DNA from: Lachnospiraceae bacterium
GTDB lineage: Bacteria; Bacillota; Clostridia; Lachnospirales; Lachnospiraceae
Length of the DNA: 64,000 nt
Direction: 5' to 3'
Assembly (NCBI GenBank): GCA_902381685.1
Contig: LR698958.1
Coordinates: 993,672-1,057,671 of the forward strand
The notes below the pieces were generated by a model, which saw nothing but the letters and a program-made list of their open reading frames with translations, made no database searches and was not told the DNA's origin. Within the stretch, counting starts at the first letter, position 1; every line of letters starts with the position of its first letter. This document shows, in pieces, positions 1 to 9,709 of the stretch. Both the position numbers and the translations under genes were made by a program.

Positions 1-1
1 T

Positions 2-142
2 GATCCGACTCCAAGTAAGGAAGACATTTTGATTACAAAAAGGATAAAAGAGGCAGGCAGCTTAATCGGAATTGAACTGCTGGACCATATTATTATTGGG
101 AATAACTGTTATATCAGTCTGGCGGAAAAGAATCTGGTATAA
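2..142 (+). CDS. radC: RadC-family protein, C-terminal fragment (5' cut by window edge)
   Basis: An open frame enters at the window edge and stops with TAA at 140-142. Its 46 residues begin DPTPSKEDI and continue through a segment containing LLDHIIIG and ending SLAEKNLV. This is the C-terminal end of the RadC/MPN(JAB)-domain family, where the DPxPS stretch follows the metal-binding His-x-His and Asp. The upstream part, including those histidines, is outside the window. RadC lying directly upstream of mreB is a common Firmicute order (radC-mreBCD), and it sits 19 nt before the mreB start. The function of RadC is uncertain; the old DNA-repair label is doubtful. Confidence 0.85.
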   Translation, partial: DPTPSKEDILITKRIKEAGSLIGIELLDHIIIGNNCYISLAEKNLV

Positions 143-161
143 CCTATTGAGAGGAAAAATC

Positions 162-1184
162 ATGTTAGGAAATATATATGGATTAGACCTGGGAACTTAT
201 GAGATTAAAGTCTATGACAAAAAGAAAGATACGATTTGGACAGAGAAAAATGCCATTGCCATTGAGAACGAAGACACTATTTTTTCTGTGGGTGATGAGG
301 CGTATGAGATGTACGAAAAAGCGCCGGATAATATAGAAATTGTTTTTCCGATGAAAGAAGGAGAGATTTCCCATTTCAATGATTTACAGTATCTTCTCCA
401 GAATTTGTTAAAAAAAGGAAAAAGATTTGCCCGGGGGTCTAAATATATAATCGCCGTTCCGACAGATGTTACAGAAGTACAGAAAAGGGCTTTTTTTGAT
501 TTGGTGATTCACTCAACTGCGAAGGCAAAAGAAGTTAATATTGTGGAACGCGGTATAGCGGACGCGGTTGGAATCGGTTTAGACGTACAAAAAGAAAAAG
601 GACTTTTTATAGCAAACTTCGGCGGAGAGATTACAGAGTTATCTGTTTTATCTTACGGAGGGCTTGTGCTGAATCGAATCGTAAAGGTCGGAGGGGTAAC
701 TTTGGACGAAGCAATCGTCAACAGAGTTCGACGTAACCATGATTTTCTTATCGGAAGGCTGACAGCAGAGACATTGAGAAAGGAATTCGGTATTTTTGAT
801 GATGCCAGTGATCATACGTTGTCTGTAGCGGGACGCAACTTGATTTCAGGTGTTCCTACACAGTACGATGTTTCTATCAGTCTTGTAAGAGCAGCCATAA
901 AGGAATCTTTAGAAGAGATAAGCCGTTCCATAAAATCTTTGATTGAACGTACACCTCCGGAAGTGTTGACGGAAGTAAAGAAAAACGGAATCTATATGAC
1001 AGGAGGACTTGCAAATCTGCGGGGCCTGTCAACATATATAGAGGGAAGAACGGGATTGAAAGTAACACTTGCCAAAAATCCTGAATTGTGTGCAGTCAAC
1101 GGATTAAAAAAAATAATTTTATCAAAAGAATTACAAAAACTGGCATATTCAATGCTTGATGAAAATTTTAGGTGGATGAGATAA
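162..1184 (+). CDS. mreB: Rod-shape-determining actin homologue MreB
   Basis: A 340-residue actin-fold ATPase that polymerises under the membrane and guides the elongation peptidoglycan machinery. The N-terminus MLGNIYGLDLGTYEIKVYD is the phosphate-1 motif (normally GIDLGT), and the adenosine motif appears as MTGGLANLRGL near the C-terminus. The ATG at 162 follows GAGAGG at a suitable distance; a longer in-frame reading from 72 would run into the radC tail and is not needed. The sequence is rather divergent from Bacillus MreB, so an Mbl/MreBH-like paralogue label is possible, but adjacency to mreC and mreD favours MreB. mreC begins 1 nt after its stop. Confidence 0.92.
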   Translation: MLGNIYGLDLGTYEIKVYDKKKDTIWTEKNAIAIENEDTIFSVGDEAYEMYEKAPDNIEIVFPMKEGEISHFNDLQYLLQNLLKKGKRFARGSKYIIAVPTDVTEVQKRAFFDLVIHSTAKAKEVNIVERGIADAVGIGLDVQKEKGLFIANFGGEITELSVLSYGGLVLNRIVKVGGVTLDEAIVNRVRRNHDFLIGRLTAETLRKEFGIFDDASDHTLSVAGRNLISGVPTQYDVSISLVRAAIKESLEEISRSIKSLIERTPPEVLTEVKKNGIYMTGGLANLRGLSTYIEGRTGLKVTLAKNPELCAVNGLKKIILSKELQKLAYSMLDENFRWMR

Positions 1185-1185
1185 T

Positions 1186-2049
1186 ATGAAAGGAAAAAAT
1201 CAACTATCAGTACCAAGTAAATACTGGTTATTAATTATTACAACAATCTGTATTATTTTTATCGGATTGTCTTTAGTTTCGGACAAGACGTCAGGACCAT
1301 TTAAAGTGGTTGCAGATTATACAGTCGTACCTATGCAGAAAGGAATCAACAGAGCGGGAATGTTTCTGAATGATTTGACGGAAAATTTCGATACTCTGCA
1401 AGACGTGAAAGCAGAAAATAAATCGTTGAAAAAGAAAGTGGATTCTCTGACAATCTCAAACAATCGTTTACAACAGGAAAAATATGAATTGGAGAGATTA
1501 CGTGAATTATATAAATTAGATCAGACGTATTCTGATTATGAAAAAATCGGTGCGCATGTCATCGGTAATAATGGAAGTAACTGGTTTAGTACATTTACCA
1601 TTGATAAAGGAAGCGAAGATGGTATCAAGGTGGACATGAATGTTATGGCCGGAGCAGGTCTTGTCGGTATTGTAACGAAAGTCGGGCCGCACTCTTCAGA
1701 AGTACGTGCAATTATCGATGACCAGAGTAATGTGAGTGGAATGGTGTTATCAACATCGGATACATGTGTGGTTCGAGGAGATTTGAAGTTGCTGGCAGAC
1801 GGGCGAATCCGTTTTGAACAACTTGCCAATAATAATACAAAAATCAAAGAGGGAGAACAGGTTGTCACTTCGCAAATCAGTTCAAAATATGTGCAGGGAA
1901 TTCTTATCGGATATATCAGTGAAATCAATGTTGATGATAATAACTTAACCCGCTCAGGCTATATTACACCTGTTGTAGATTTTAAGAAACTTCAGGAAGT
2001 GCTTGTTATCACTTCTACGAAGAAGGATTTAGTCGAGAAAAAAAAGTAA
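1186..2049 (+). CDS. mreC: Rod-shape-determining protein MreC
   Basis: A 287-residue bitopic membrane protein of the elongasome. It has one N-terminal transmembrane segment (about residues 14-30, WLLIITTICIIFIGLSL), then a coiled coil (about 60-105, ENKSLKKKVDSLTISNNRLQ) and the beta-rich domain containing the typical GSEDGIKVDMNVMAGAGLVG stretch. MreC links the MreB filament to MreD and the penicillin-binding proteins outside the membrane. Length and order are typical. It is co-transcribed with mreB, with 1 nt between the genes. Confidence 0.95.
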   Translation: MKGKNQLSVPSKYWLLIITTICIIFIGLSLVSDKTSGPFKVVADYTVVPMQKGINRAGMFLNDLTENFDTLQDVKAENKSLKKKVDSLTISNNRLQQEKYELERLRELYKLDQTYSDYEKIGAHVIGNNGSNWFSTFTIDKGSEDGIKVDMNVMAGAGLVGIVTKVGPHSSEVRAIIDDQSNVSGMVLSTSDTCVVRGDLKLLADGRIRFEQLANNNTKIKEGEQVVTSQISSKYVQGILIGYISEINVDDNNLTRSGYITPVVDFKKLQEVLVITSTKKDLVEKKK

Positions 2050-2062
2050 GGGGAGAAGTCTG

Positions 2063-2593
2063 ATGAAGATCAAAAGGAAAATGATAACTCTTTTAATTAT
2101 TCTGGTTTGCTTTTTACTTGAAACGACCGTCTTTCCAAGTATTTCGCTTGCAGGCATAACACCGAACCTGCTTGTTGTGGTTGTCTCTTCGTTTGGATTT
2201 ATGCGCGGTAAAAATTCGGGAATGGTTGTAGGATTTATCTGCGGATTAATGACTGACATATTTTTCGGACTGCAGGGAGTAATCGGATTTTATGCCTTGA
2301 TTTATACACTTATCGGTTATGGAAATGGATTTTTTAAACGGTTATTCTATGACGAGGATATAAAACTTCCGCTGGCTCTCATTGCCGGAAGTGAATTTTT
2401 ATATGGAATCGTTATTTATATCTGTGTTTATCTGATGAGAAGTAAATTTGACTTTATTTATTATTTATCGCATATTATTATGCCGGAACTGATGTACACG
2501 ATTTTAGTTACTTTAGTGTTGTATCAGATTATTTTACACATTAATCGAAAACTTGAAACCGAAGAGAAAAGGAGTGCAAGTAAATTTGTTTAA
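2063..2593 (+). CDS. mreD: Rod-shape-determining protein MreD
   Basis: A 176-residue hydrophobic protein with about five or six predicted transmembrane segments, the expected size and character of MreD. The N-terminus (MITLLIILVCFLLETTVFP) and the segment around VGFICGLMTDIFFGLQG resemble the MreD family. It follows mreC with 13 nt between them, behind a GGGGAGAAG ribosome-binding site. MreD is the integral-membrane partner of MreC. Its last codons overlap the proposed TTG start of the penicillin-binding protein gene by 8 nt, suggesting coupled translation. Confidence 0.93.
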   Translation: MKIKRKMITLLIILVCFLLETTVFPSISLAGITPNLLVVVVSSFGFMRGKNSGMVVGFICGLMTDIFFGLQGVIGFYALIYTLIGYGNGFFKRLFYDEDIKLPLALIAGSEFLYGIVIYICVYLMRSKFDFIYYLSHIIMPELMYTILVTLVLYQIILHINRKLETEEKRSASKFV

Positions 2594-5456
2594 TCGGATA
2601 AAAGACGCAATTAGTGAAGTGGTAAAATCCAGATTGTTCATTATTATTATTGTATTCATCATTATGTTTGGAATACTGATACAGAGATGCTTTAGTTTGC
2701 AGATCGTAAATGGACAGGATTATTTGGATAACTACAAATTACAAATACAAAAGACAAGAGAAGTGCAGGGAACACGTGGCATTATTTATGATAGAAACGG
2801 GCAGGTGCTGGCTGAGAATAAACTGGCATATACGGTAACTATTGAAGATAATGGAACCTACGAAGATAAGGAAGAGAAAAACGAAAAAATCAATAAAACA
2901 ATAGAAAAAGTGATTGGGATTATTGAAAAAAACGGTGATTCCATCATCAATGATTTTGGTATTGTTTTAGATGAAAATGAGGAATACAGTTTCCTCAATC
3001 CGGAAGGGACATCAAGAAAGCGTTTTATTGCAGACGTATATGGAAAAGCGAAAATTGATGACTTGACGAAGGAGCAGAAAGCCTCCACTCCAAATGATAT
3101 TATAAGATATCTTTGCGAGGACGAAAAGTACGGCTATGGTATTAACCGAAAGAAATATAGCAAAGAGATGGTTTTAAAATTAGTAAATGTCCGTTATGCA
3201 ATGGGATTAAACAGTTTCCAAAAATATATTCCGACTACGATTGCATCAGATGTAAGCAATGAGACTGTGGCGGCAATTATGGAAAATTTGGATTCATTAC
3301 AGGGTGTGGACATTCAGGAAGATTCTCTTCGCCATTATCCGGACAGTAAATACTTTGCTTCCATTTTGGGATATACGGGAAAAATTTCCACGGAGGAGTA
3401 CGATAATTTTAAGGCGGAAGGTAAAGACTATTCCAAAACAGATATTATCGGAAAAGCGGGCTTAGAGCAGTCGATGGACTCTATTTTACAGGGAAAAAAC
3501 GGTAAGGAAGTTCTCTATGTAAATAACGTGGGAAAAATCATTGAGAGAGATAAGACGACAAAAGCGGAGGCAGGAAACAATTTGTATCTGTCTATCGATA
3601 AAAACCTTCAGATTGCCACATATAAGATTTTGGAAGAACAGTTGGCAGGTATTATTCTCTCTAATATGAGAAATACAATGAATTTTGAAAAACGTGCGGG
3701 AACGGAAGACGTAAATATACTTCCATTTGATGACGTTTTAAATTCTTTCTTTGCAAATAATATTTTAGATATAAAGCATTTTGCAGAAAAAGATGCACAG
3801 TCCAGAGAAAAGGCTGTTTATCAGAAATTTCTTACGCGAAGAGAAACGGTGTTAAAGCGCATTACGGAAGAGTTGAATTCTTCCTCGGCAAAGCCGTATA
3901 AAAATCTTTCAAAAGAAATGCAGGCGTATATGAGTTACATTGCAAATGATGTGTTGACAGAAAACACAGGTATTTTAGTGAAAGATAAAATCGATACTGA
4001 CGATAAAACATATAAGGCGTGGAAAGAAGACGATTCCATCAGTTTAAGAGAATATTTACAGTATGCCATATCGAAGAACTGGGTAGATACTTCTAAATTA
4101 CAGGAATATATAGAGGGAAAAAGCGATTATTCCGATGCGAATGAAGTGTACGAAGGAATTGTGGCATTTCTTAAAGAATACCTTTCTTCCAATACAGGAT
4201 TTGACAAACTGATTTATAAATATATGATTAAAGACGGAAGTATTACGGGAAGAGAAGTATGCCTGATGCTGTATGAACAGGGTGTTCTTAAATATGATGA
4301 AAAACAGGTGAGCGCTCTGAATGCGGGAACCGTAAGTGCATACGATTTCATTCGCGGCAAGATTAAATCGTTGGAGATTACTCCGGGACAATTGGGACTT
4401 GAGCCTTGCACTGCTTCGGCGGTTGTCACTGATGTAAATTCAGGTGCAGTGTTGGCGTGTGTTTCTTATCCGGGCTATGATAACAATCGTCTTGCAAATA
4501 CGATGGATTCTGAATACTATAATGAGTTGGTTACAGGATTATCAAGACCGCTCTATAATAATGCAACACAGGAGACAACTGCGCCGGGTTCCACATTTAA
4601 GCCGGTTTCTGCAATCGCAGGTTTGACGGAAGGAGTAATTGGCGGCGGAACGGTATTTAACTGTTCAGGAAAATTTACAAAAATCACTCCGAGTCCAAAA
4701 TGTTGGATTTATCCGGGAGCACATGGCGGTTTGAACATCACTGGTGCAATATCTCATTCTTGTAACGTTTTCTTCAGTGAAATGGCATATAGAATGAGTA
4801 TGGACGATAAAGGAAATTATTCAAGTAAAAAAGGTACTGAAATTTTAGAAAAATATGCAAAAATGTTTGCGTTAGACCAAAAATCAGGAATTGAAATTCC
4901 TGAGTCTGAGTCTACCATTTCTACGGAAGATGCGGTTCGTTCCGCTTTCGGACAGGGTACAAATAACTATACCGTCACACAACTTTCACGATATGTGTCA
5001 GCGGTGGCAAATAAGGGTACGGTATATGATTTAACTCTGTTAAATAAAGTGGAAACAGTAGATGGAAAAACGGTAAAAGAGTATGAACCTAAAGTAAACA
5101 ATGAAATAAAAGAAGTTTCAAAGACAACATGGAATCTTGTTCATCAGGGTATGGAAAGTATGGTATCCTCAAATCGTATTTTTAATGATTTGAAGAAATC
5201 TAATTTTAAAATGTCAGGTAAAACGGGTACTGCCCAGCAGAGTAAATTACACCCGGACCACGCTTTGTTTGTGGGATTTGCACCGAGTGACGCACCTCAA
5301 ATCAGTGTTGCCATTCGTATTGCAAACGGTGATAAGTCCGCATTTGCTGCAGAAATCGGACGTGATATTGTAAGGTATTACTTTAACCTGGCAGACAGTT
5401 CAGAGATTATCCATAATGGAGCGTCCACTGTCACATCTGCAACAGCAGGAGATTAA
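2586..5456 (+). CDS. mrdA: Class B penicillin-binding protein 2 (elongation transpeptidase), long form
   Basis: A D,D-transpeptidase that cross-links peptidoglycan during elongation, partner of RodA. From the TTG at 2586 it has 956 residues. The TTG lies behind AAAGGAG at 2568-2574; a TTG at 2553 and a GTG at 2574 are alternatives. Order: cytoplasmic tail, transmembrane helix (FIIIIVFIIMFGILIQRCF), PBP dimerisation domain, and transpeptidase domain with catalytic STFK (Ser about 669), SCN (about 725-727) and KTG (about 879). Typical PBP2 proteins have 600-700 residues. The extra length lies mainly in a charged, helical stretch of about 230 residues between SIDKNLQIATYKILEEQL and the catalytic serine. 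Such long forms are, as I recall, common in Lachnospiraceae. Confidence 0.93.
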   Translation: MFNRIKDAISEVVKSRLFIIIIVFIIMFGILIQRCFSLQIVNGQDYLDNYKLQIQKTREVQGTRGIIYDRNGQVLAENKLAYTVTIEDNGTYEDKEEKNEKINKTIEKVIGIIEKNGDSIINDFGIVLDENEEYSFLNPEGTSRKRFIADVYGKAKIDDLTKEQKASTPNDIIRYLCEDEKYGYGINRKKYSKEMVLKLVNVRYAMGLNSFQKYIPTTIASDVSNETVAAIMENLDSLQGVDIQEDSLRHYPDSKYFASILGYTGKISTEEYDNFKAEGKDYSKTDIIGKAGLEQSMDSILQGKNGKEVLYVNNVGKIIERDKTTKAEAGNNLYLSIDKNLQIATYKILEEQLAGIILSNMRNTMNFEKRAGTEDVNILPFDDVLNSFFANNILDIKHFAEKDAQSREKAVYQKFLTRRETVLKRITEELNSSSAKPYKNLSKEMQAYMSYIANDVLTENTGILVKDKIDTDDKTYKAWKEDDSISLREYLQYAISKNWVDTSKLQEYIEGKSDYSDANEVYEGIVAFLKEYLSSNTGFDKLIYKYMIKDGSITGREVCLMLYEQGVLKYDEKQVSALNAGTVSAYDFIRGKIKSLEITPGQLGLEPCTASAVVTDVNSGAVLACVSYPGYDNNRLANTMDSEYYNELVTGLSRPLYNNATQETTAPGSTFKPVSAIAGLTEGVIGGGTVFNCSGKFTKITPSPKCWIYPGAHGGLNITGAISHSCNVFFSEMAYRMSMDDKGNYSSKKGTEILEKYAKMFALDQKSGIEIPESESTISTEDAVRSAFGQGTNNYTVTQLSRYVSAVANKGTVYDLTLLNKVETVDGKTVKEYEPKVNNEIKEVSKTTWNLVHQGMESMVSSNRIFNDLKKSNFKMSGKTGTAQQSKLHPDHALFVGFAPSDAPQISVAIRIANGDKSAFAAEIGRDIVRYYFNLADSSEIIHNGASTVTSATAGD

Positions 5457-5476
5457 TTTAAAGGGGTGAGAATAAT

Positions 5477-6166
5477 ATGAATCGCTTAGTTACAATTAAA
5501 AGTAACAAGTACGGCCTCTTGATTCGATTGCAGCCGGAAGTACCTTTTCAGGAACTTTTGGCTGAAGTTAATCGAATATTCAGTGATACGGTTAAATTTT
5601 TTCATCATGCAAAATTAGCTGTTTCATTTGAAGGGCGTATTCTCACAAAAGATGAAGAACATCAATTAATTGAGATGATTTCCAAAACCGCTCAAATTGA
5701 AATTGTATGTATAATAGACAATGACAGAGAACGAGAGCAAATGTACAAAAGATATGTAGAGGAAAGTCTGGCAGAAACAACATTAAAAGACGGACTTTTC
5801 TGTAAAGGTACACTTCATAAAAAACAGGTATTAGAGTCTGAAAAAAGCGTTGTGCTTTTGGGAGATGTGGAAGAAGGTGCGACAATCGCAGCCAAAGGTA
5901 GCATTGTTGTTCTTGGCACATTAAAAGGAAATGCATATGCGGGAGTTACGGGAAAGAGTAATTCTTTTGTATTTTCCCTTTCCATGCAGCCTAATCAGTT
6001 GAAAATAGGAAATGTGGCAGTACAGCCGGATACAGTAACTAAAAATGAATATATGTCTATGATGCCTCAAATAGCAATACAAAATGGCGGGAATATTATG
6101 ATTCAATCTATTTTTGATGATGAGGCTTACATACAGGAGGAAATGAAATGGGCGAAATTATTGTAG
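5477..6166 (+). CDS. minC: Septum site-determining protein MinC
   Basis: A 229-residue inhibitor of FtsZ assembly. The N-terminal half (residues 1-95) corresponds to the FtsZ-acting MinC_N domain. The C-terminal half is the beta-helical MinC_C domain, recognisable by VVLLGDVEEGATIAAKGSIV and VLGTLKGNAYAG, which binds MinD and FtsZ. The ATG at 5477 follows AAGGGGTGAG. The end overlaps the minD start by 19 nt. The complete MinCDE set, together with the mre genes, points to a rod or ovoid cell that places its septum by the E. coli-like MinE route. Confidence 0.95.
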   Translation: MNRLVTIKSNKYGLLIRLQPEVPFQELLAEVNRIFSDTVKFFHHAKLAVSFEGRILTKDEEHQLIEMISKTAQIEIVCIIDNDREREQMYKRYVEESLAETTLKDGLFCKGTLHKKQVLESEKSVVLLGDVEEGATIAAKGSIVVLGTLKGNAYAGVTGKSNSFVFSLSMQPNQLKIGNVAVQPDTVTKNEYMSMMPQIAIQNGGNIMIQSIFDDEAYIQEEMKWAKLL

Positions 6167-6939
6167 TAACATCAGGAAAAGGTGGTGTGGGAAAGACAAC
6201 CACCACAGCAAACATCGGTGTTGGATTGGCAAAACTACATAAGAAAGTAGTTGTCATTGATACAGATTTAGGTTTAAGAAATTTAGACGTCGTCATGGGA
6301 CTTGAAAATCGTATTATTTATAATCTTGTAGATGTCATTGAAGGAAATTGCCGATTAAAACAGGCATTGATTAAAGATAAGCGATATGAAGAACTCTATC
6401 TTCTTCCATCGGCGCAAACAAAAGATAAAACAGCGATTTCTCCGGAGCAAATGAAAAAACTGACTGCAGAATTGAAAGAAGATTTTGATTTTATCTTACT
6501 TGACTGTCCGGCGGGAATTGAACAGGGATTTCAAAATGCAATTGCAGGAGCAGACAGAGCGATTGTGGTGACAACTCCGGAAGTATCTGCCATTCGAGAT
6601 GCAGATAGAATTATCGGGTTGCTTGAACAAAACAAAATAAAACAACTGGATTTAATTATAAATCGAATTCGCATTGATATGGTAAAAAGGGGCGACATGA
6701 TGTCGGTAGATGATGTGACGGAAATTTTGGCAATCCATTTGCTTGGAGCAATTCCTGATGATGAAAACATTGTTGTCTGCACAAATCAGGGGGAAGCTGT
6801 CGTGGGTGGTGAAAGCCTTTCCGGACAGGCATACGAAAATATTTGCCATCGTATTTTAGGCGAAGAGATTCCTTTGTTAGATTTAGATGAACATAAAGGA
6901 TTTTTCAAAAAACTTGCCAATCTTTTTCAAAAGAATTAG
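6148..6939 (+). CDS. minD: Septum site-determining ATPase MinD
   Basis: A 263-residue ParA/MinD-type ATPase that binds the membrane and recruits MinC to the poles. The deviant Walker A motif GKGGVGKTTTTANIG lies at residues 10-24, followed by DTDLGLRNLD and the Walker B region ILLDCPAGIEQG. The C-terminus, GFFKKLANLFQKN, is an amphipathic membrane-targeting helix as expected. The start at 6148 lies inside the minC end, preceded by AGGAGG. Confidence 0.97.
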   Translation: MGEIIVVTSGKGGVGKTTTTANIGVGLAKLHKKVVVIDTDLGLRNLDVVMGLENRIIYNLVDVIEGNCRLKQALIKDKRYEELYLLPSAQTKDKTAISPEQMKKLTAELKEDFDFILLDCPAGIEQGFQNAIAGADRAIVVTTPEVSAIRDADRIIGLLEQNKIKQLDLIINRIRIDMVKRGDMMSVDDVTEILAIHLLGAIPDDENIVVCTNQGEAVVGGESLSGQAYENICHRILGEEIPLLDLDEHKGFFKKLANLFQKN

Positions 6940-6951
6940 GAGGTTGGGAAG

Positions 6952-7182
6952 ATGAATGTATTTGAATCAGGACAGAAGAAAAACTCTGTTGTCATTGCAA
7001 AAGACAGATTAAAAGTACTTTTAATATCAGACAGAGTAAATTGTACACCCGATACATTCGAAAAACTGCGGAATGAACTATATTTAACAGTTTCAAAATA
7101 CATAGAAGTAACACCCGAAATATTTGATGTAGAAATTACCCAATCGAATATTTCCATCAGATTATCGGGAGAATGTAATTAA
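6952..7182 (+). CDS. minE: Cell division topological specificity factor MinE
   Basis: A 76-residue protein of MinE size in the expected place, 12 nt after minD behind AGGAGG. Residues 14-45 (VIAKDRLKVLLISDR and following) match the anti-MinCD and dimerisation parts of MinE, including the conserved A-x-x-R-L segment. The C-terminal half (YIEVTPEIFDVEITQSN) matches the topological domain. MinE stimulates the MinD ATPase and drives its release from midcell membranes. Many Firmicutes use DivIVA/MinJ instead, so its presence is informative. Confidence 0.92.
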   Translation: MNVFESGQKKNSVVIAKDRLKVLLISDRVNCTPDTFEKLRNELYLTVSKYIEVTPEIFDVEITQSNISIRLSGECN

Positions 7183-7196
7183 CTGGAGGATAAACA

Positions 7197-8309
7197 GTGA
7201 AATTAACAAAGAATTATCAATTTAAAAACTTAAAAATTTCTCTCATTGTACTTGTTTTGGCAATTTCCACAATAGGGATACTTGTTGTGGGGAGTGCTAA
7301 GCCAAGTTATCAGGGAAAACAAATCATGGGGGTAGTTTTAGGGGTTATTGCCATGCTCGTTGTATCCATGATAGATTATAACTGGCTTTTGAATTTATCA
7401 TGGATAATGTATGCGGTTAATGTGGGATTGCTTGTTCTTGTTAAACTGATTGGTAAAGAGGTAAATGGAGCGCAGAGATGGATTGATTTAAAAGTTATCA
7501 GTGTTCAGCCATCAGATTTAACGAAAATCTTTATGATTATCTTTTTTGCTAAGTTTTTAATGGATCATGAGGAAGATTTAAACGAGCCAAAGAACATTAT
7601 CAAGGCAATTCTTTTAATTTTACCGTCACTGATTTTGATTGTTGCACAGCCTAACTTATCAAATACGATTTGTGTTGCAACACTTTTTTGTGTGCTAATG
7701 TTTATCGGCGGATTAAGTTATAAGTTTATAAGGAATGTGCTTCTAATTGCGGTTCCATTGGTTGTGATTTTTTTAGTGATTGCCGTACAGCCAAATCAGA
7801 AACTGCTTAAGCCATATCAGCAGAAACGTATTTTATCATGGTTGGAACCTGATAAATATGCCGATCAGGAGGCGTATCAGCAGATTAATTCTCTTATGGC
7901 AATCGGTTCCGGGCAGGCAACCGGAAAGGGATTAAATAATCAGGGGAGTACTTCTGTAAAAAACGGAAATTTTATTTCCGAACCTCAGACAGACTTTATT
8001 TTTGCCATTATCGGAGAAGAATTGGGATTTGTAGGCTGTTGTATTACAATAATTTTGTTGTTATTAATAGTAATACAATGTATAATAATAGGTACGAAAG
8101 CACAAAATTTAGCGGGGCAGATTATTTGCGGAGGAGTAGCCGCACTAATAGGTATACAGAGTTTTATTAATATTAGTGTGGCGACACGAATTTTCCCAAA
8201 TACAGGTATTCCTTTACCATTTGTCAGTTATGGATTAACTTCCCTTGTAACTTTCTTTATTGGGATTGGACTAGTGCTAAATGTTGGTTTACAACCGAAA
8301 AAATATTAG
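7197..8309 (+). CDS. rodA: SEDS-family peptidoglycan glycosyltransferase RodA
   Basis: A 370-residue polytopic membrane protein (about ten transmembrane segments) of the FtsW/RodA/SpoVE family, which polymerises lipid II. Recognisable segments are [48 protein letters not shown] and the C-terminal [14 protein letters not shown]. RodA is chosen over FtsW because of the linkage with mreBCD, mrdA and minCDE. The start is a GTG at 7197 behind CTGGAGG. In the pathway it pairs with the class B PBP encoded at 2586. Confidence 0.93.
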   Translation: MKLTKNYQFKNLKISLIVLVLAISTIGILVVGSAKPSYQGKQIMGVVLGVIAMLVVSMIDYNWLLNLSWIMYAVNVGLLVLVKLIGKEVNGAQRWIDLKVISVQPSDLTKIFMIIFFAKFLMDHEEDLNEPKNIIKAILLILPSLILIVAQPNLSNTICVATLFCVLMFIGGLSYKFIRNVLLIAVPLVVIFLVIAVQPNQKLLKPYQQKRILSWLEPDKYADQEAYQQINSLMAIGSGQATGKGLNNQGSTSVKNGNFISEPQTDFIFAIIGEELGFVGCCITIILLLLIVIQCIIIGTKAQNLAGQIICGGVAALIGIQSFINISVATRIFPNTGIPLPFVSYGLTSLVTFFIGIGLVLNVGLQPKKY

Positions 8310-8326
8310 TTAGGAGTGATTTACGA

Positions 8327-8722
8327 ATGAATATCGGATTAATTGCACACGATGCGAAGAAAACTCTGATGCAGAACTTTTGTATTGCATATCGTGGCAT
8401 TTTGAAAAAACACAATTTATTTGCAACAGGGACAACAGGACGTTTGATTGAAGATGTCACCATTTTGAATATTACCAAGTATCTTGCAGGCCCACTCGGT
8501 GGTATGCAGCAATTGGGGGCACAGATTGCGCAGAATGATATTGATGCATTAATATTCCTTCGTGACCCGATGAATGTGAAACCACATGAACCTGATGTGA
8601 ATGATGTTGTACGTTTATGCGATATGCACAATATCCCAATCGCAACAAATGTTGCCACAGCAGAAGTACTGATTTTAGCAATAGAACGAGGAGATTTGGA
8701 TTGGCGTGAAATGTATAGGTAG
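8327..8722 (+). CDS. mgsA: Methylglyoxal synthase
   Basis: A 131-residue cytosolic enzyme converting dihydroxyacetone phosphate to methylglyoxal and phosphate, a bypass of lower glycolysis. Family signatures are AHDAKK at the N-terminus, ATGTTG, the [14 protein letters not shown] segment and [15 protein letters not shown]; the aspartates and histidine in these motifs are the catalytic ones in the family. Length is typical for the short bacterial form. It follows rodA by 17 nt, and its end overlaps the next gene by 17 nt. Linkage of mgsA to rodA is a recurring Firmicute order. Confidence 0.96.
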   Translation: MNIGLIAHDAKKTLMQNFCIAYRGILKKHNLFATGTTGRLIEDVTILNITKYLAGPLGGMQQLGAQIAQNDIDALIFLRDPMNVKPHEPDVNDVVRLCDMHNIPIATNVATAEVLILAIERGDLDWREMYR

Positions 8723-9671
8723 ATATATTAAAGTGCTCTTATGTGTGGCGCTGTGTTCTTCATTGCTTATCGGTTGTACTTCGTCCGGGAAGAATATTGA
8801 CGCGTATGAGAGTACTGATTATAAAAAAACAGCATACAGAGCAGAGGGATTCGCGGAGCAGTTATGTGTAACTCCTGAGGAAGAAGTTTCCTATAAATCT
8901 GTTAATACGGATATGGCATTGAGCGCCGCAGGTTTATTTAGTCTTGATGACAAAGAAGTGTTATATGGAAGAAATATTTACAAGAAAATTTATCCGGCAA
9001 GTACAACAAAGATTTTAACTGCTTTAGTTGCTTTGAAATATGGAAATTTAGATGATGTGGTTACTGTTTCAAAAACGGCTACGGAGTTTCCGCCTGCCGC
9101 TTCTTTATGTGGAATAAAGGAAGGGGATAAACTGACTTTAAGGGAATTACTGTACGGGCTCCTTCTTCCGTCAGGGAATGATGCGGCAGTGGCAATTGCG
9201 GAGCATATTTCCGGAAGTGTAGAGGAATTCGCAAAATTAATGAATAAAGAGGCATATAGTATAGGTGCTACCCATACGCACTTTGTAAATCCACATGGTT
9301 TGCATGATGATAATCATTACACAACAGCATATGATTTGTATCTTATTTTTAATCAGTGCATTCAGTATGACGAATTTATTAAGATTGTATCCGAAACAAA
9401 GTATGACCTTCCTGTTACAAGTGCGGACGGTACATCTCGTACATTAAACTTGGAAACAACAAGTCTCTATGGACTGGGAGAGGCAGAAAAACCGGAACAT
9501 ATGACTGTAATCGGAGGGAAAACAGGTAATACCGGTGAGGCGAAGAGATGTCTGATTTTACTTTCTAAAGATGAGCAGGGACATTCGTATGTATCCATTG
9601 TTATGGGGGCAGAAACAAAATCTCTCGTATACACAAATATGAATAAAATGCTTAATGCAATTTCAGAATAA
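8706..9671 (+). CDS. D-alanyl-D-alanine carboxypeptidase, predicted lipoprotein
   Basis: A 321-residue penicillin-binding protein of the S11 (DacA/DacF) family that trims the terminal D-Ala of peptidoglycan stems. Active-site motifs are STTK (Ser99), SGN (156-158) and KTG (272-274). The N-terminus is a signal sequence ending in the lipobox LIGC (Cys24), so it is probably anchored as a lipoprotein rather than by the usual C-terminal amphipathic helix; it also appears to lack the C-terminal beta domain. Start is a GTG at 8706 inside the mgsA end, with GAGGAG about 12 nt upstream. It ends the shape operon before a strong terminator. Confidence 0.92.
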   Translation: MKCIGRYIKVLLCVALCSSLLIGCTSSGKNIDAYESTDYKKTAYRAEGFAEQLCVTPEEEVSYKSVNTDMALSAAGLFSLDDKEVLYGRNIYKKIYPASTTKILTALVALKYGNLDDVVTVSKTATEFPPAASLCGIKEGDKLTLRELLYGLLLPSGNDAAVAIAEHISGSVEEFAKLMNKEAYSIGATHTHFVNPHGLHDDNHYTTAYDLYLIFNQCIQYDEFIKIVSETKYDLPVTSADGTSRTLNLETTSLYGLGEAEKPEHMTVIGGKTGNTGEAKRCLILLSKDEQGHSYVSIVMGAETKSLVYTNMNKMLNAISE

Positions 9672-9705
9672 ACAAAGGGAGGTGAGAAGACCTCCCTTTG
9701 TTTAT
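9671..9705. terminator. Strong hairpin terminator between convergent genes
   Basis: A perfect 13-bp stem (9671-9683 with 9690-9702) has a 6-nt loop and is flanked by A and T runs. It ends the shape/Min operon on the plus strand and, read the other way, the DUF378 gene on the minus strand. Confidence 0.9.
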
Positions 9706-9709
9706 TCCT

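Noticed and set aside
2029-2259. Minus-strand ORFs across the shape cluster
   Set aside because: They lie opposite clear coding regions, have no ribosome-binding sites or family likeness, and are shadows.
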